From an uncultured Eubacterium sp. (lineage in GTDB: Bacteria; Bacillota; Clostridia; Lachnospirales; Lachnospiraceae), in contig CAKRKO010000076.1 of NCBI GenBank assembly GCA_934358495.1, forward strand, positions 1-13,679: DNA of 13,679 nt. Direction: 5' to 3'. Positions 6,148 through 13,663 of the stretch are shown piece after piece. Made by a program: the position numbers and the translations under genes. The notes below the pieces were generated by a model, which ran no database searches, had not been told where the DNA came from, and saw only the letters and a list, made by a program, of their open reading frames with translations. The first letter of the stretch is position 1. Every line of letters begins with the position of its first letter.

Positions 6148-7353
6148 ATGGAATGGGTAACAGGAGTTCCAGAAGAATTTAAGACAAGAATTCGTTTCCC
6201 AATGAGTGACCGGGAGATGAAACGCCGCTGGTCCACGGTACAGGCTGCGATGCAGGAGCAGGGAATCGACGTGTTGATTGCACAGAATGCGGATCAGTAT
6301 CTGGGCGGATATTTCCGGTATTTTACAGATTTGCCGACAGAGCAGGCGTATCCGATGAGTGTTCTTTTCCCGGCAAAAGGAGAGATGACAACAATCACCA
6401 GTTCTTCTCCGTATAATCCGCTACCACCGGCATGGTTCCAGCGTGGAATCGAGAACAGACTCGGCGCACCGTATTTCAGAACCTTCCGTTATACAGATTT
6501 GTATGATGCGAAACTGATGGAAGCGTATATCTGTGATCATAAATGTAAGACAGTCGGACTGATTGCACCGTCTTTACTGAATTATAAACTGGTAAATTAT
6601 CTTAAAACAGCACTGCCGAATGTGACATTCATTGATGCGACAGAAATGATTGATGAGATCAAGGCAGTAAAGAGTGAGGATGAGATTCAGGCAATCCGCA
6701 GAACCGTAGCCCTGCATGATCAGGTGCTTCAGATGGTACCGGGAATTTTACATCCGGGTATGTATGAATATGATCTGAGAGCAGAGGTAAACAAATTTCT
6801 GATCAGTAAAGGCAGTGAGGAAAACCTGGTTATGATGGGTTCTGCTCCGCAGGGAACACCGACACCGAAATTACACAGTTTTTATCAGAACCGTCGTATC
6901 GAAGATGGCGATGATCTGGTATTTATGATCGAGGCAAACGGCGGTGGCGGTTATTATGCAGAAATTGTAAGGGGATTCTGTATCGGACATCAGCCATCCA
7001 AAGATCTTCAGTATGCATGGGATCTTTCCAAAGAGCTGCAGGACTTCACGGCAGAATTGGTAAAACCAGGTGCTGACTGTGCGGAGATGCTGGAAATCTA
7101 TAACAATAAGCTGATTTCTTATGGCTTACAGCCGGAGACACGACTGTTTGCACATGGTCAGGGATATGACCTGGTGGAAAGACCGGCATTTTTCAAAGGT
7201 GAGACAATGAAAGTCAAAGAAAATATGTTTTTTGCGATTCATCCTGAGATTAATACTGGAAAAGCATTTGGTAATTATTGTGATCAGTATCTGGTTACAA
7301 AAGACGGTGCGGTCAGAGTGGAGACAACACCAAGACAGATTTATGTGGTATAA
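6148..7353 (+). CDS. M24-fold (Xaa-Pro peptidase-like) protein with non-canonical active site
   Basis: A 401-residue protein with an N-terminal creatinase/prolidase-type domain (about 20-170) and a C-terminal pita-bread M24 domain (about 180-400). By alignment with aminopeptidase P by eye, the five dimetal ligands Asp, Asp, His, Glu, Glu correspond here to Glu262 (FMIEANGGG), Glu272 (YYAEIVRGF), Tyr340 (HGQGYDLVERP), His365 (FAIHPEI) and Cys378 (NYCDQYLVT). The usual HGxGHxxGxxxH pattern has become HGQGYDLVERP. A standard dimetal peptidase is therefore unlikely. I recall HGQGYDLVERP as recurring in a subgroup annotated 'M24 family' in proteobacteria, which points to a specialised function rather than decay. 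M24 folds also serve as creatinase, ectoine hydrolase and the DMSP lyase DddP. Twenty-one bp after citE, with AAGGAGG 7 nt before the ATG, it should take part in processing the imported acid. Activity unknown. Confidence 0.85.
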   Translation: MEWVTGVPEEFKTRIRFPMSDREMKRRWSTVQAAMQEQGIDVLIAQNADQYLGGYFRYFTDLPTEQAYPMSVLFPAKGEMTTITSSSPYNPLPPAWFQRGIENRLGAPYFRTFRYTDLYDAKLMEAYICDHKCKTVGLIAPSLLNYKLVNYLKTALPNVTFIDATEMIDEIKAVKSEDEIQAIRRTVALHDQVLQMVPGILHPGMYEYDLRAEVNKFLISKGSEENLVMMGSAPQGTPTPKLHSFYQNRRIEDGDDLVFMIEANGGGGYYAEIVRGFCIGHQPSKDLQYAWDLSKELQDFTAELVKPGADCAEMLEIYNNKLISYGLQPETRLFAHGQGYDLVERPAFFKGETMKVKENMFFAIHPEINTGKAFGNYCDQYLVTKDGAVRVETTPRQIYVV

Positions 7354-7434
7354 AAACAAAACGTATTGCAAGGGATTTTAATTTAGTATCAGAAAAATAT
7401 TGAGGGCACATTTATTTAGAGAGGAAGAAAAATT

Positions 7435-8532
7435 ATGAAAAAAAGAGTCGTAAGTATGTTATTGATCGGTTGTCTGGGAGCAGCGTTACTGGTAGGATGC
7501 GGAAATGAAAAAACAGATGCAAGCGCAGGTGGAGATACCAACACATCCGCAGGAACAGAAGCAAAAGCAGATACCTCCGGAAAAGATTTTGGTGAGTATT
7601 CTGCAGATCATCCATTGGAGTTAAAGTTGAGCCATTTCGCTGCAAGTGAAGAAAATCAGCTGGCAATTCTGGCAAATACATTTGCAGATTATGTATCTCA
7701 GGAATCTGGCGGAGCTGTGAAAGTAACCGTATACGGTGGAGGAACACTGGGTAACGATCAGGAATCACTGGACTCTGTGATTGCAGGAACACTGGACTGT
7801 GCAGTAAACAACACACCGATTATGAGCGGATATGACGCTGGTCTGTCTGTGCTTGATCTTCCGTATCTGTTTGAAAATTATGACGATATTTATACCTTCT
7901 TGGATTCTGATGTATGCCAGGAGATGCTGGATGACTTCTCATCCACCGGTGCAAAAATCTTAAATTTGCAGTGTGTAGGTTTCCGTAACCTGGAATCCTC
8001 CAAAGGATTTGTGGAAAAACCATCTGATCTGAAAGGCTTGAAAGTTCGTGTAACAGGTTCTGATGTATATATCAATACATGGAACACATGGGGGGCAAGT
8101 GCACAGACAATGCCGGGTAACGAAGTGCTGACCGCATTACAGCAGGGAACTATCGATGCATGTGATAACGTAAACAACGTATGTATCGCAGACGGTTATC
8201 AGCAGTATGCAAAATATATTTCCGTAATGGAGTATGCAACACACTTTAACGGCATCACAATGAACGAGAAAAAATTTGAATCTCTGACACCGGATCTTCA
8301 GGATGTGATCACAAAGGCTGCAAAAGAGGCTGCACTTGACTGCACAAAGAATCTTGAGACAAAAAATGCGGAGCAGCTGGATGAAATGGTTGCAGGTGGC
8401 GCAGAGAAGACAGACAACGTGGACAAAGAGGCGTTCAAGGATGCAGCACAGAGCGTTTATGACAAGTTCCTTTCTGACAATGAGCAGGGTGCAAAATACT
8501 ATGAGGCAATCACAGCATTAACAGCAAAATAG
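7435..8532 (+). CDS. dctP: TRAP transporter substrate-binding lipoprotein (DctP family)
   Basis: A 365-residue extracytoplasmic solute receptor. It starts with a lipoprotein signal peptide (MKKR, a hydrophobic core, then lipobox LVGC with Cys22 as the lipidated residue) and a low-complexity Ala/Gly/Ser/Thr linker to about residue 50, as expected for membrane tethering in a Gram-positive. The DctP fold follows: ELKLSHFAA at the start, GTLGNDQESLDSVIAGTLD, and the signature LKGLKVRVTGSDVYI (199-213). Arg205 in that signature corresponds to the arginine that binds the ligand carboxylate in this family, followed by TALQQGTIDACDN. It therefore should bind a carboxylic acid, plausibly the substrate of the CitF/CitE pair. 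The 81-bp gap upstream shows no hairpin or convincing promoter. The ribosome binding site is GAGAGGAAG. Confidence 0.93.
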   Translation: MKKRVVSMLLIGCLGAALLVGCGNEKTDASAGGDTNTSAGTEAKADTSGKDFGEYSADHPLELKLSHFAASEENQLAILANTFADYVSQESGGAVKVTVYGGGTLGNDQESLDSVIAGTLDCAVNNTPIMSGYDAGLSVLDLPYLFENYDDIYTFLDSDVCQEMLDDFSSTGAKILNLQCVGFRNLESSKGFVEKPSDLKGLKVRVTGSDVYINTWNTWGASAQTMPGNEVLTALQQGTIDACDNVNNVCIADGYQQYAKYISVMEYATHFNGITMNEKKFESLTPDLQDVITKAAKEAALDCTKNLETKNAEQLDEMVAGGAEKTDNVDKEAFKDAAQSVYDKFLSDNEQGAKYYEAITALTAK

Positions 8533-8558
8533 AACTGACGGAAGTGAGAGGTGTAATT

Positions 8559-9071
8559 ATGCAGGTTTTGCAAAAAATAAACAAGTATATTTCACAGATC
8601 CTGAAAGTTGCTTTGATCGCGTGTTTTACCTATATGACAGTGGTGCTGTCAATCCAGGTATTCGGACGTTATCTGTTCCATAAAGGTTTTTCATGGACAG
8701 AAGAAACTGCACGTTACATCATGATATGGGCCGTATTTCTCGGTGCGGCCTATATCGCACTCAATCTGGAGCATGTAAAAGTTTCCATTATTGAGGATCT
8801 GATGAAAAAACAAAAACATAAACAAATTCTGGAATTAGTACAGCATATCGCAGGATTTGTATTTGTAGTAATCGTATTGAAATATGGGTTTATGCAGATG
8901 ACAATTGCAAAATTGTCAAAATCGGCAAATACGGGATTCAGTATGATGTTCCCATATCTGGTATTTCCAGTGGCCTTTGCATTGTTAAGTTATGCATATT
9001 TCTACCGGGCACTGGATGATATTGTGAAACTGACAAAGAAAGATCAGACGGAAGGAGGAGAGGAACAGTGA
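8559..9071 (+). CDS. dctQ: TRAP transporter small membrane subunit (DctQ family)
   Basis: The four-helix small permease subunit of a TRAP transporter, 170 residues from the ATG at 8559. The family signature GRYLFHKGFSWTEETARY followed by IWAVFLGAA is clear, with hydrophobic helices before and after it and a charged cytoplasmic tail. A GTG at 8544 would add five residues (MRGVI). I prefer the ATG because AGAGG at 8547-8551 is correctly spaced from it, whereas the GTG has only a poor site close upstream. It lies between dctP and dctM, the standard P-Q-M order. Its stop overlaps the dctM start (GTGA). Confidence 0.9.
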   Translation: MQVLQKINKYISQILKVALIACFTYMTVVLSIQVFGRYLFHKGFSWTEETARYIMIWAVFLGAAYIALNLEHVKVSIIEDLMKKQKHKQILELVQHIAGFVFVVIVLKYGFMQMTIAKLSKSANTGFSMMFPYLVFPVAFALLSYAYFYRALDDIVKLTKKDQTEGGEEQ

Positions 9072-10363
9072 CCGCACATGTAATTATTTTTCTGATCGTA
9101 GCCATTGTGTTACTGCTGATCGGTGTACCGGTGGCAGCAACCCTGGGACTCTCATCTATCCTGTTTTTTATCCTGGAAGGCATTCCGGCCATGACCGTTG
9201 TTCAGCGACTGTTCTCCGGATGTGATGTGGCAGCACTGATGTGTATTCCGTTTTTTATTCTGGCAGGAGATCTGATGGCCAAGGGCGGTATCGCAAAGCG
9301 TCTGGTAAATGTATGTAACATGGCAATCGGTAATGTGACCGGTGGACTTGCTCTTGTAACGATCGTAGTATGTGCGATTTTTGCGGCTATGACCGGATCT
9401 GCAATGGCCTGCTGTGTAACCATCGGTGCCATCATGCTTCCTTATATGTTGGAAGCCGGCTACAGCAGAGAATTTTCAACGGCTGTGTTTTCGGCAGGAG
9501 CGGTTTTAGGACCGATCATTCCACCATCAACGGCAATGATTATTTACGCAGTAAATACAAACGTATCCCTGACAGATTTGTATCTGATGGGGGTTCCGGC
9601 AGGAATCTATATGGCGATCGGACTTGGTATCGTGGCATGGTTCGTCTGCAGGAAAAATGGATGGAAAGGCATGGACCGTGGAGAAAACGGTTCTCAGGAA
9701 AAATTCCATCTCGGAGCATTTTTGAAAGCATTATTAAAAGCAATTCCGGCCATTGGCTCCCCGGTGATCATTCTTGGTTCCATTTATTCCGGAATTTGTA
9801 CACCGACAGAATCCGCTGTTCTGGCTGTATTGTACTCGCTGATCATTGGAATTTTTGTATACAAAGAAATCAGTATCAAAGATATCCCGCAGATTTTATT
9901 TAACTCCGCAAAAGGAACTGCAAATATTATGTTTATCGTAGCCGGCGCAGCGTTATTTGCTTTCGTTGTATCTTACGCACAGCTGCCACAGATGCTGGTA
10001 CACGGACTGCTTGGTATTTCCGATAATAAATATGTCATCCTTCTTATTATCCTGGTAATCTTACTGATCATGGGATGTATCATGGATGCGACACCGATCC
10101 TTCTGATTACGATTCCAATGTTCCTGCCGGTAATCCAGCAGATTGGAATCAGCACACTGCAGTTTGGTATTGTAATGTGCACCGCAGTATGTATCGGATT
10201 TGTAACACCACCGTTTGGTACCTGCCTGTTTACCGGAATGTCCGTATCCGGAGTATCCATGCAGAAGTTGGTAAAAGCAATTTTACCTTTTATTATCTCC
10301 ATGCTGATGGTACTGCTGTTAATTACATTTATTCCGCAGCTTACGCTGTGGATCGCAAAATAA
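9068..10363 (+). CDS. dctM: TRAP transporter large membrane subunit (DctM family)
   Basis: The 431-residue transport subunit that moves the receptor-delivered substrate across the membrane with Na+ or H+ symport. Family landmarks are IPFFILAGDLMAKGGIAKRLV, GNVTGGLALVTIVVCAIFAAMTGSAMA, MLEAGYSREFSTAV, GPIIPPSTAMIIYAV and, in the second half, SPVIILGSIYSGICTPTESA and GFVTPPFGTCLF. These are duplicated hairpin motifs typical of the elevator-type ion transporter superfamily. The start is GTG at 9068, sharing four bases with the dctQ stop and preceded by a GGAGGAGAGGAA site, so translation is coupled. Length is normal for the family. Confidence 0.94.
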   Translation: MTAHVIIFLIVAIVLLLIGVPVAATLGLSSILFFILEGIPAMTVVQRLFSGCDVAALMCIPFFILAGDLMAKGGIAKRLVNVCNMAIGNVTGGLALVTIVVCAIFAAMTGSAMACCVTIGAIMLPYMLEAGYSREFSTAVFSAGAVLGPIIPPSTAMIIYAVNTNVSLTDLYLMGVPAGIYMAIGLGIVAWFVCRKNGWKGMDRGENGSQEKFHLGAFLKALLKAIPAIGSPVIILGSIYSGICTPTESAVLAVLYSLIIGIFVYKEISIKDIPQILFNSAKGTANIMFIVAGAALFAFVVSYAQLPQMLVHGLLGISDNKYVILLIILVILLIMGCIMDATPILLITIPMFLPVIQQIGISTLQFGIVMCTAVCIGFVTPPFGTCLFTGMSVSGVSMQKLVKAILPFIISMLMVLLLITFIPQLTLWIAK

Positions 10364-10375
10364 GGGGAGAAAATC

Positions 10376-11359
10376 ATGGCAGATGTATTGGTAATGTATA
10401 AAAAAAGTGATCTGATCCCAATGGTGGTAACAGAAAAACATATTGAAGAGATTGAAAAATGTGTTTCCGGTAAGGTATACTGGTGCGGAAGTGAGGAGGA
10501 AGCGTTGGAGAAAGGATATGATGCAGAGGTACTGTTTATTTGGGGCGGTAGCGGCAAGATGCCGGAGACCTATTGCAAACAGTCCAAAAAGTTGAAATGG
10601 ATCAATTCTTTTTCCGCCGGTGTGAATCCGATCATGGATGGATCCATCAGCGAACTTCCGGTGAGACTGACGAACGCCAAAGGGATTCATGGAAAAACCA
10701 TGGCATTGACAACGGCGGGCTATATGATCAGTTTTATGAGAAATTCTTCCGAATTGTACCGCCGACAGTTAAAACATGTGTGGGATAAAAAATTTAAATG
10801 TCAGCCATTGGAGGCAGAAGGCATGACGGTTGGAATTGTCGGAGCAGGTGCAATCGGATGTGAAGTGGCACGGTTAGCCAAAGCAATGGGAATGACAGTG
10901 CTCGGGGTAAAACGCCGAGTGACACCACTGGAATATTTTGATGAGGTATATTCCAATGATGATCTGGATAAAGTATTGCCGTTGTGTGATTTTGTGGTGA
11001 TCGTAACACCGCTGACCGATGAGACCAGACATTTGTTTAATATGGATAAATTTCGTATAATGAAAAAGACGGCAGTGGTGATCAATATTGCCCGCGGACC
11101 GGTGATAAAAGAAGAAGACCTGATCCAGGCACTTCAGACCGGTGAGATCGGCGGCGCGGCACTGGATGCGGTGGAAGAAGAACCTTTATGCAGTGAAAGC
11201 CCGTTGTGGGATATGGATAATGTGATCATTACCCCGCACTGTGCAGCGGACAGCAAATTATATATTGACAGAGCCATTGATCAGTTCTGTGAAAATCTGA
11301 AATTATATGAAGCTGGAAAACCCTTGTTAAACGAAATTGACATGAAACAGAGATATTAG
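10376..11359 (+). CDS. D-isomer specific 2-hydroxyacid dehydrogenase (first of a tandem pair)
   Basis: A 327-residue NAD(P)-dependent dehydrogenase that interconverts a 2-oxo acid and its D-2-hydroxy acid. The dinucleotide motif GAGAIG is at 156-161 and the catalytic triad is complete: Arg240 (NIARGP), Glu269 (EEEP), His288 (TPHCA). After the second strand of the Rossmann fold comes VKRR (178-181) rather than the aspartate of NAD-specific members, so NADP(H) preference is suggested. The catalytic-domain motif SFSAGVN (78-84) is a variant of the usual AGVD. It begins 12 bp after dctM with GGGGAG upstream, so it belongs to the operon. Hydroxypyruvate, glyoxylate, pyruvate or a larger 2-oxo acid are all possible substrates. 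It is only distantly similar to the dehydrogenase gene that follows, so it is not a recent duplicate. Confidence 0.88.
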   Translation: MADVLVMYKKSDLIPMVVTEKHIEEIEKCVSGKVYWCGSEEEALEKGYDAEVLFIWGGSGKMPETYCKQSKKLKWINSFSAGVNPIMDGSISELPVRLTNAKGIHGKTMALTTAGYMISFMRNSSELYRRQLKHVWDKKFKCQPLEAEGMTVGIVGAGAIGCEVARLAKAMGMTVLGVKRRVTPLEYFDEVYSNDDLDKVLPLCDFVVIVTPLTDETRHLFNMDKFRIMKKTAVVINIARGPVIKEEDLIQALQTGEIGGAALDAVEEEPLCSESPLWDMDNVIITPHCAADSKLYIDRAIDQFCENLKLYEAGKPLLNEIDMKQRY

Positions 11360-11388
11360 GAAAAAGAAGAGCCGGAAAGTGAGAGAAA

Positions 11389-12336
11389 ATGGAAATGAAA
11401 TTAGTAATTATTGAGCCGCTTGGAGTGGAGAAAGACAAGCTTTTGTCTATGGCCCAGGATGCATTAAAAGATTCTGTGGAGATTGTTTATTATGACACAA
11501 AAACGACAGATACACAGGAACTGATCGAGCGTGGAAAAGATGCGGAGATTATTGTGGTAGCCAATAATCCTCTGAATGCGGAAGTTATCAATGGATGCAA
11601 AAAGTTAAAATTATTATCGGTTGCATTTACCGGAATTGACCATATCGCCATGGATGCATGCAAGGCAAATGGTGTGGTTGTATGCAACTGTGCAGGATAT
11701 TCCACCGCAGCGGTTTCAGATCTTGTATTTGGCATGCTGATTATGCTTTACCGTAATCTGGCAGCCTGCGATGCGGTAACCAGACAGGAGGGCACAAAAG
11801 ACGGCTTGATTGGATGCGAGCTGGAAGGCAAGAAATTTGGTGTTGTAGGAACCGGTGCCATCGGAATGAACGTGGCAAAAATTGCAGCAGCTTTCGGCTG
11901 TGAAGTGCTTGCTTACAGCAGAACACAGAAAGATGTGGACAATGTGCGTTATGTGTCACTGGATGAACTGATGGCAGAGAGTGATATCGTCTCCTTGCAT
12001 GTGCCGTCAAATGCAGAGACAAAAGGACTGATCAGTGCAGAGAAGATTGCCCTGATGAAACCAAATGCCGTACTAATCAATACAGCGAGAGGACCGGTTC
12101 TTGATAGCCAGGCTCTGGCAGATGCCTTAAATAACGACAAGATCGCAGGAGCCTGCATTGATGTATTTGAGACTGAGCCTCCAATTGCAAAGACGCATCC
12201 GCTTGTGAATGCAAAACATACGATTCTGACACCTCATGTGGCATTTGCAAGTAAGGAAGCAATGGTGAAACGTGCCATAATTGTATTTGATAATGTAGTG
12301 AAATATTTGAATGGAACACCGCAGAATGTAATGTAA
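11389..12336 (+). CDS. D-isomer specific 2-hydroxyacid dehydrogenase (second of a tandem pair)
   Basis: A 315-residue member of the D-2-hydroxyacid dehydrogenase family with GTGAIG at 154-159 and a complete catalytic set: Arg234 (NTARGP), Glu263 (ETEP), His283 (TPHVA). AYSRT (175-179) follows the second Rossmann strand, with Ser-Arg where NAD-specific enzymes have Asp, again suggesting NADP(H). The substrate-contact motif VAFTGIDH (78-85) is the usual form for glycerate or hydroxypyruvate-type members, but the substrate remains open. The annotated ATG at 11389 is only 3 nt from a weak GAGAG site. The ATG at 11395, giving MKLVIIEPLG, has better spacing and may be the true start. The gap from the first dehydrogenase is 29 bp, with no terminator. 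Confidence 0.87.
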   Translation: MEMKLVIIEPLGVEKDKLLSMAQDALKDSVEIVYYDTKTTDTQELIERGKDAEIIVVANNPLNAEVINGCKKLKLLSVAFTGIDHIAMDACKANGVVVCNCAGYSTAAVSDLVFGMLIMLYRNLAACDAVTRQEGTKDGLIGCELEGKKFGVVGTGAIGMNVAKIAAAFGCEVLAYSRTQKDVDNVRYVSLDELMAESDIVSLHVPSNAETKGLISAEKIALMKPNAVLINTARGPVLDSQALADALNNDKIAGACIDVFETEPPIAKTHPLVNAKHTILTPHVAFASKEAMVKRAIIVFDNVVKYLNGTPQNVM

Positions 12337-12372
12337 TGCTACCGGTGCTGGAAGAAAAAGGAATAAAAAGAT

Positions 12373-13536
12373 ATGACGATCAATGAAAAAGCACTCGAAT
12401 TACATGAAGAGTGGAAGGGAAAACTTGAGATCAGATCGAAAGTCCCAGTGAAGACACGGGAAGACCTGGCTATTGCATACACACCAGGTGTCGCAGAACC
12501 CTGTAAAAAAATTGCAGAAAACGAAGAAGAAGTATACCGTTATACCATGAAAAGCAATACAATCGCAGTTGTATCAGATGGAAGTGCCGTACTTGGCCTT
12601 GGAAATATCGGTGCAAAAGCAGCTATGCCTGTAATGGAAGGAAAAGCAGTATTATTTAAAGAATTTGGTGGTGTAAATGCAGTTCCCATTTGTCTGGATA
12701 CACAGGATACTGAAGAAATTATTCGTGTTGTGAAAGCACTTGCGCCGGGATTTGGCGGTATCAACCTGGAAGATATTTCCGCACCACGCTGTTTTGAGAT
12801 TGAAGAGCGGCTGAAACAGGAACTGGATATTCCGGTATTCCATGATGATCAGCATGGAACGGCCATCGTGGTTTTGGCTGGTATCATCAATGCGTTAAAA
12901 GTAGTCGGAAAACAGAAAGAAGACTGTAAAATTGTTGTAAACGGAGCCGGATCAGCAGGTATCGCCATTACAAAACTGCTGTTATTATACGGTTTTCCCA
13001 AAATTACCATGTGTGATATTAATGGTATGATTAGTAGCCAGTCTCCGAATCTGAACTGGATGCAGAAAGAAATGCTGAAAGTGACGAATCTGGAGGATGC
13101 GACAGGGACACTGGCAGATGCGCTGAAAGATGCAGATATTTTTGTCGGTGTATCAGCACCAAACATTGTGACCGCAGAAATGGTTGCAAGCATGAATAAA
13201 GATGCTATTCTTTTTGCAATGGCAAATCCGATACCGGAAATTATGCCAGATGTGGCAAAAGCCGCAGGTGCAAGAGTTGTGGGAACCGGACGAAGTGATT
13301 TCCCGAATCAGGTAAATAATGTGGTGATTTTCCCGGGAATCTTTAAAGGTGCGCTCGAAGGCCGAGCCACACAGATCACAGATGAGATGAAGCTGATCGC
13401 AGCGAATGCGGTGGCAGGACTTGTGGCTGAGGAAGATCTTTCCGAGGACAATATTCTGCCAGAAGCTTTTGATGAACGTGTGGCAGAAGTTGTCAGCGCA
13501 GCTGTAAAGGCCTGTGTAAAACACTGCGTACAGTAA
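12373..13536 (+). CDS. malic enzyme, NAD(P)-dependent, short bacterial type
   Basis: A 387-residue malic enzyme, which oxidatively decarboxylates L-malate to pyruvate and CO2 with reduction of NAD(P)+. Motifs in order: AYTPGVAEPC (35-44, Tyr36 catalytic), GLGNIGAKAAMPVMEGK with the catalytic Lys91, FGGINLEDISAPRCF (127-141, metal ligands Glu133 and Asp134), FHDDQHGTA (156-164, third metal ligand), the dinucleotide loop NGAGSAG (190-196) and GRSDFPNQVNN (306-316). There is no C-terminal phosphotransacetylase-like domain. As last gene of the operon, 36 bp after the second dehydrogenase, it would channel a C4 product (malate) into pyruvate. Cofactor preference cannot be settled by eye. Several bacteria use such genes in malate, citrate or tartrate catabolism. 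Confidence 0.93.
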   Translation: MTINEKALELHEEWKGKLEIRSKVPVKTREDLAIAYTPGVAEPCKKIAENEEEVYRYTMKSNTIAVVSDGSAVLGLGNIGAKAAMPVMEGKAVLFKEFGGVNAVPICLDTQDTEEIIRVVKALAPGFGGINLEDISAPRCFEIEERLKQELDIPVFHDDQHGTAIVVLAGIINALKVVGKQKEDCKIVVNGAGSAGIAITKLLLLYGFPKITMCDINGMISSQSPNLNWMQKEMLKVTNLEDATGTLADALKDADIFVGVSAPNIVTAEMVASMNKDAILFAMANPIPEIMPDVAKAAGARVVGTGRSDFPNQVNNVVIFPGIFKGALEGRATQITDEMKLIAANAVAGLVAEEDLSEDNILPEAFDERVAEVVSAAVKACVKHCVQ

Positions 13537-13547
13537 AATAAGTGAAA

Positions 13548-13585
13548 TTTTTCAAACCCTCTCCAAAATAAATAAATTTGAAAAA
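13548..13585. repeat. 9-bp inverted repeat after the malic enzyme gene
   Basis: TTTTTCAAA at 13548-13556 is exactly complementary to TTTGAAAAA at 13577-13585, with a 20-nt loop. It is AU-rich and not followed by a T-tract, so it is a poor Rho-independent terminator on its own. It may protect the 3' end of the operon transcript or be chance. Confidence 0.3.
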
Positions 13586-13608
13586 GAAGCTGCTCTGAAT
13601 GTGTTCTG

Positions 13609-13658
13609 TACCGACCCCCAAAAGTTAGACCTAAAAATCTAACGATTGGAGGTCGGTA
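13609..13658 (+). terminator. long IS-end hairpin that covers the transposase ribosome binding site
   Basis: A 21-base left arm (13609-13629) pairs with 13638-13658 at 18 of 21 positions: TACCGACC with GGTCGGTA, CCAA with TTGG, and GTTAGA with TCTAAC. The loop is 8 nt. The GGAGG Shine-Dalgarno sequence (13648-13652) of the transposase frame is inside the right arm, and the stem is followed by ATTTTTA. In read-through RNA from the operon it would hide the ribosome binding site and may act as a terminator, and so may also end the catabolic operon transcript. Confidence 0.65.
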
Positions 13659-13663
13659 TTTTT

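Noticed and set aside
6148..7353. Straightforward annotation as Xaa-Pro aminopeptidase
   Set aside because: The fold fits, but the expected metal ligands are all replaced at the aligned positions, so naming it a peptidase would overstate the evidence.
7354..7434. Separate promoter or terminator in the 81-bp gap before dctP
   Set aside because: No hairpin with T-tract is present, and no pair of -35/-10 hexamers with 16-18 bp spacing stands out.
8544..8558. GTG start for dctQ five codons upstream
   Set aside because: The ATG at 8559 has a properly spaced AGAGG site and gives a normal DctQ N-terminus; the GTG has only a weak, close site.
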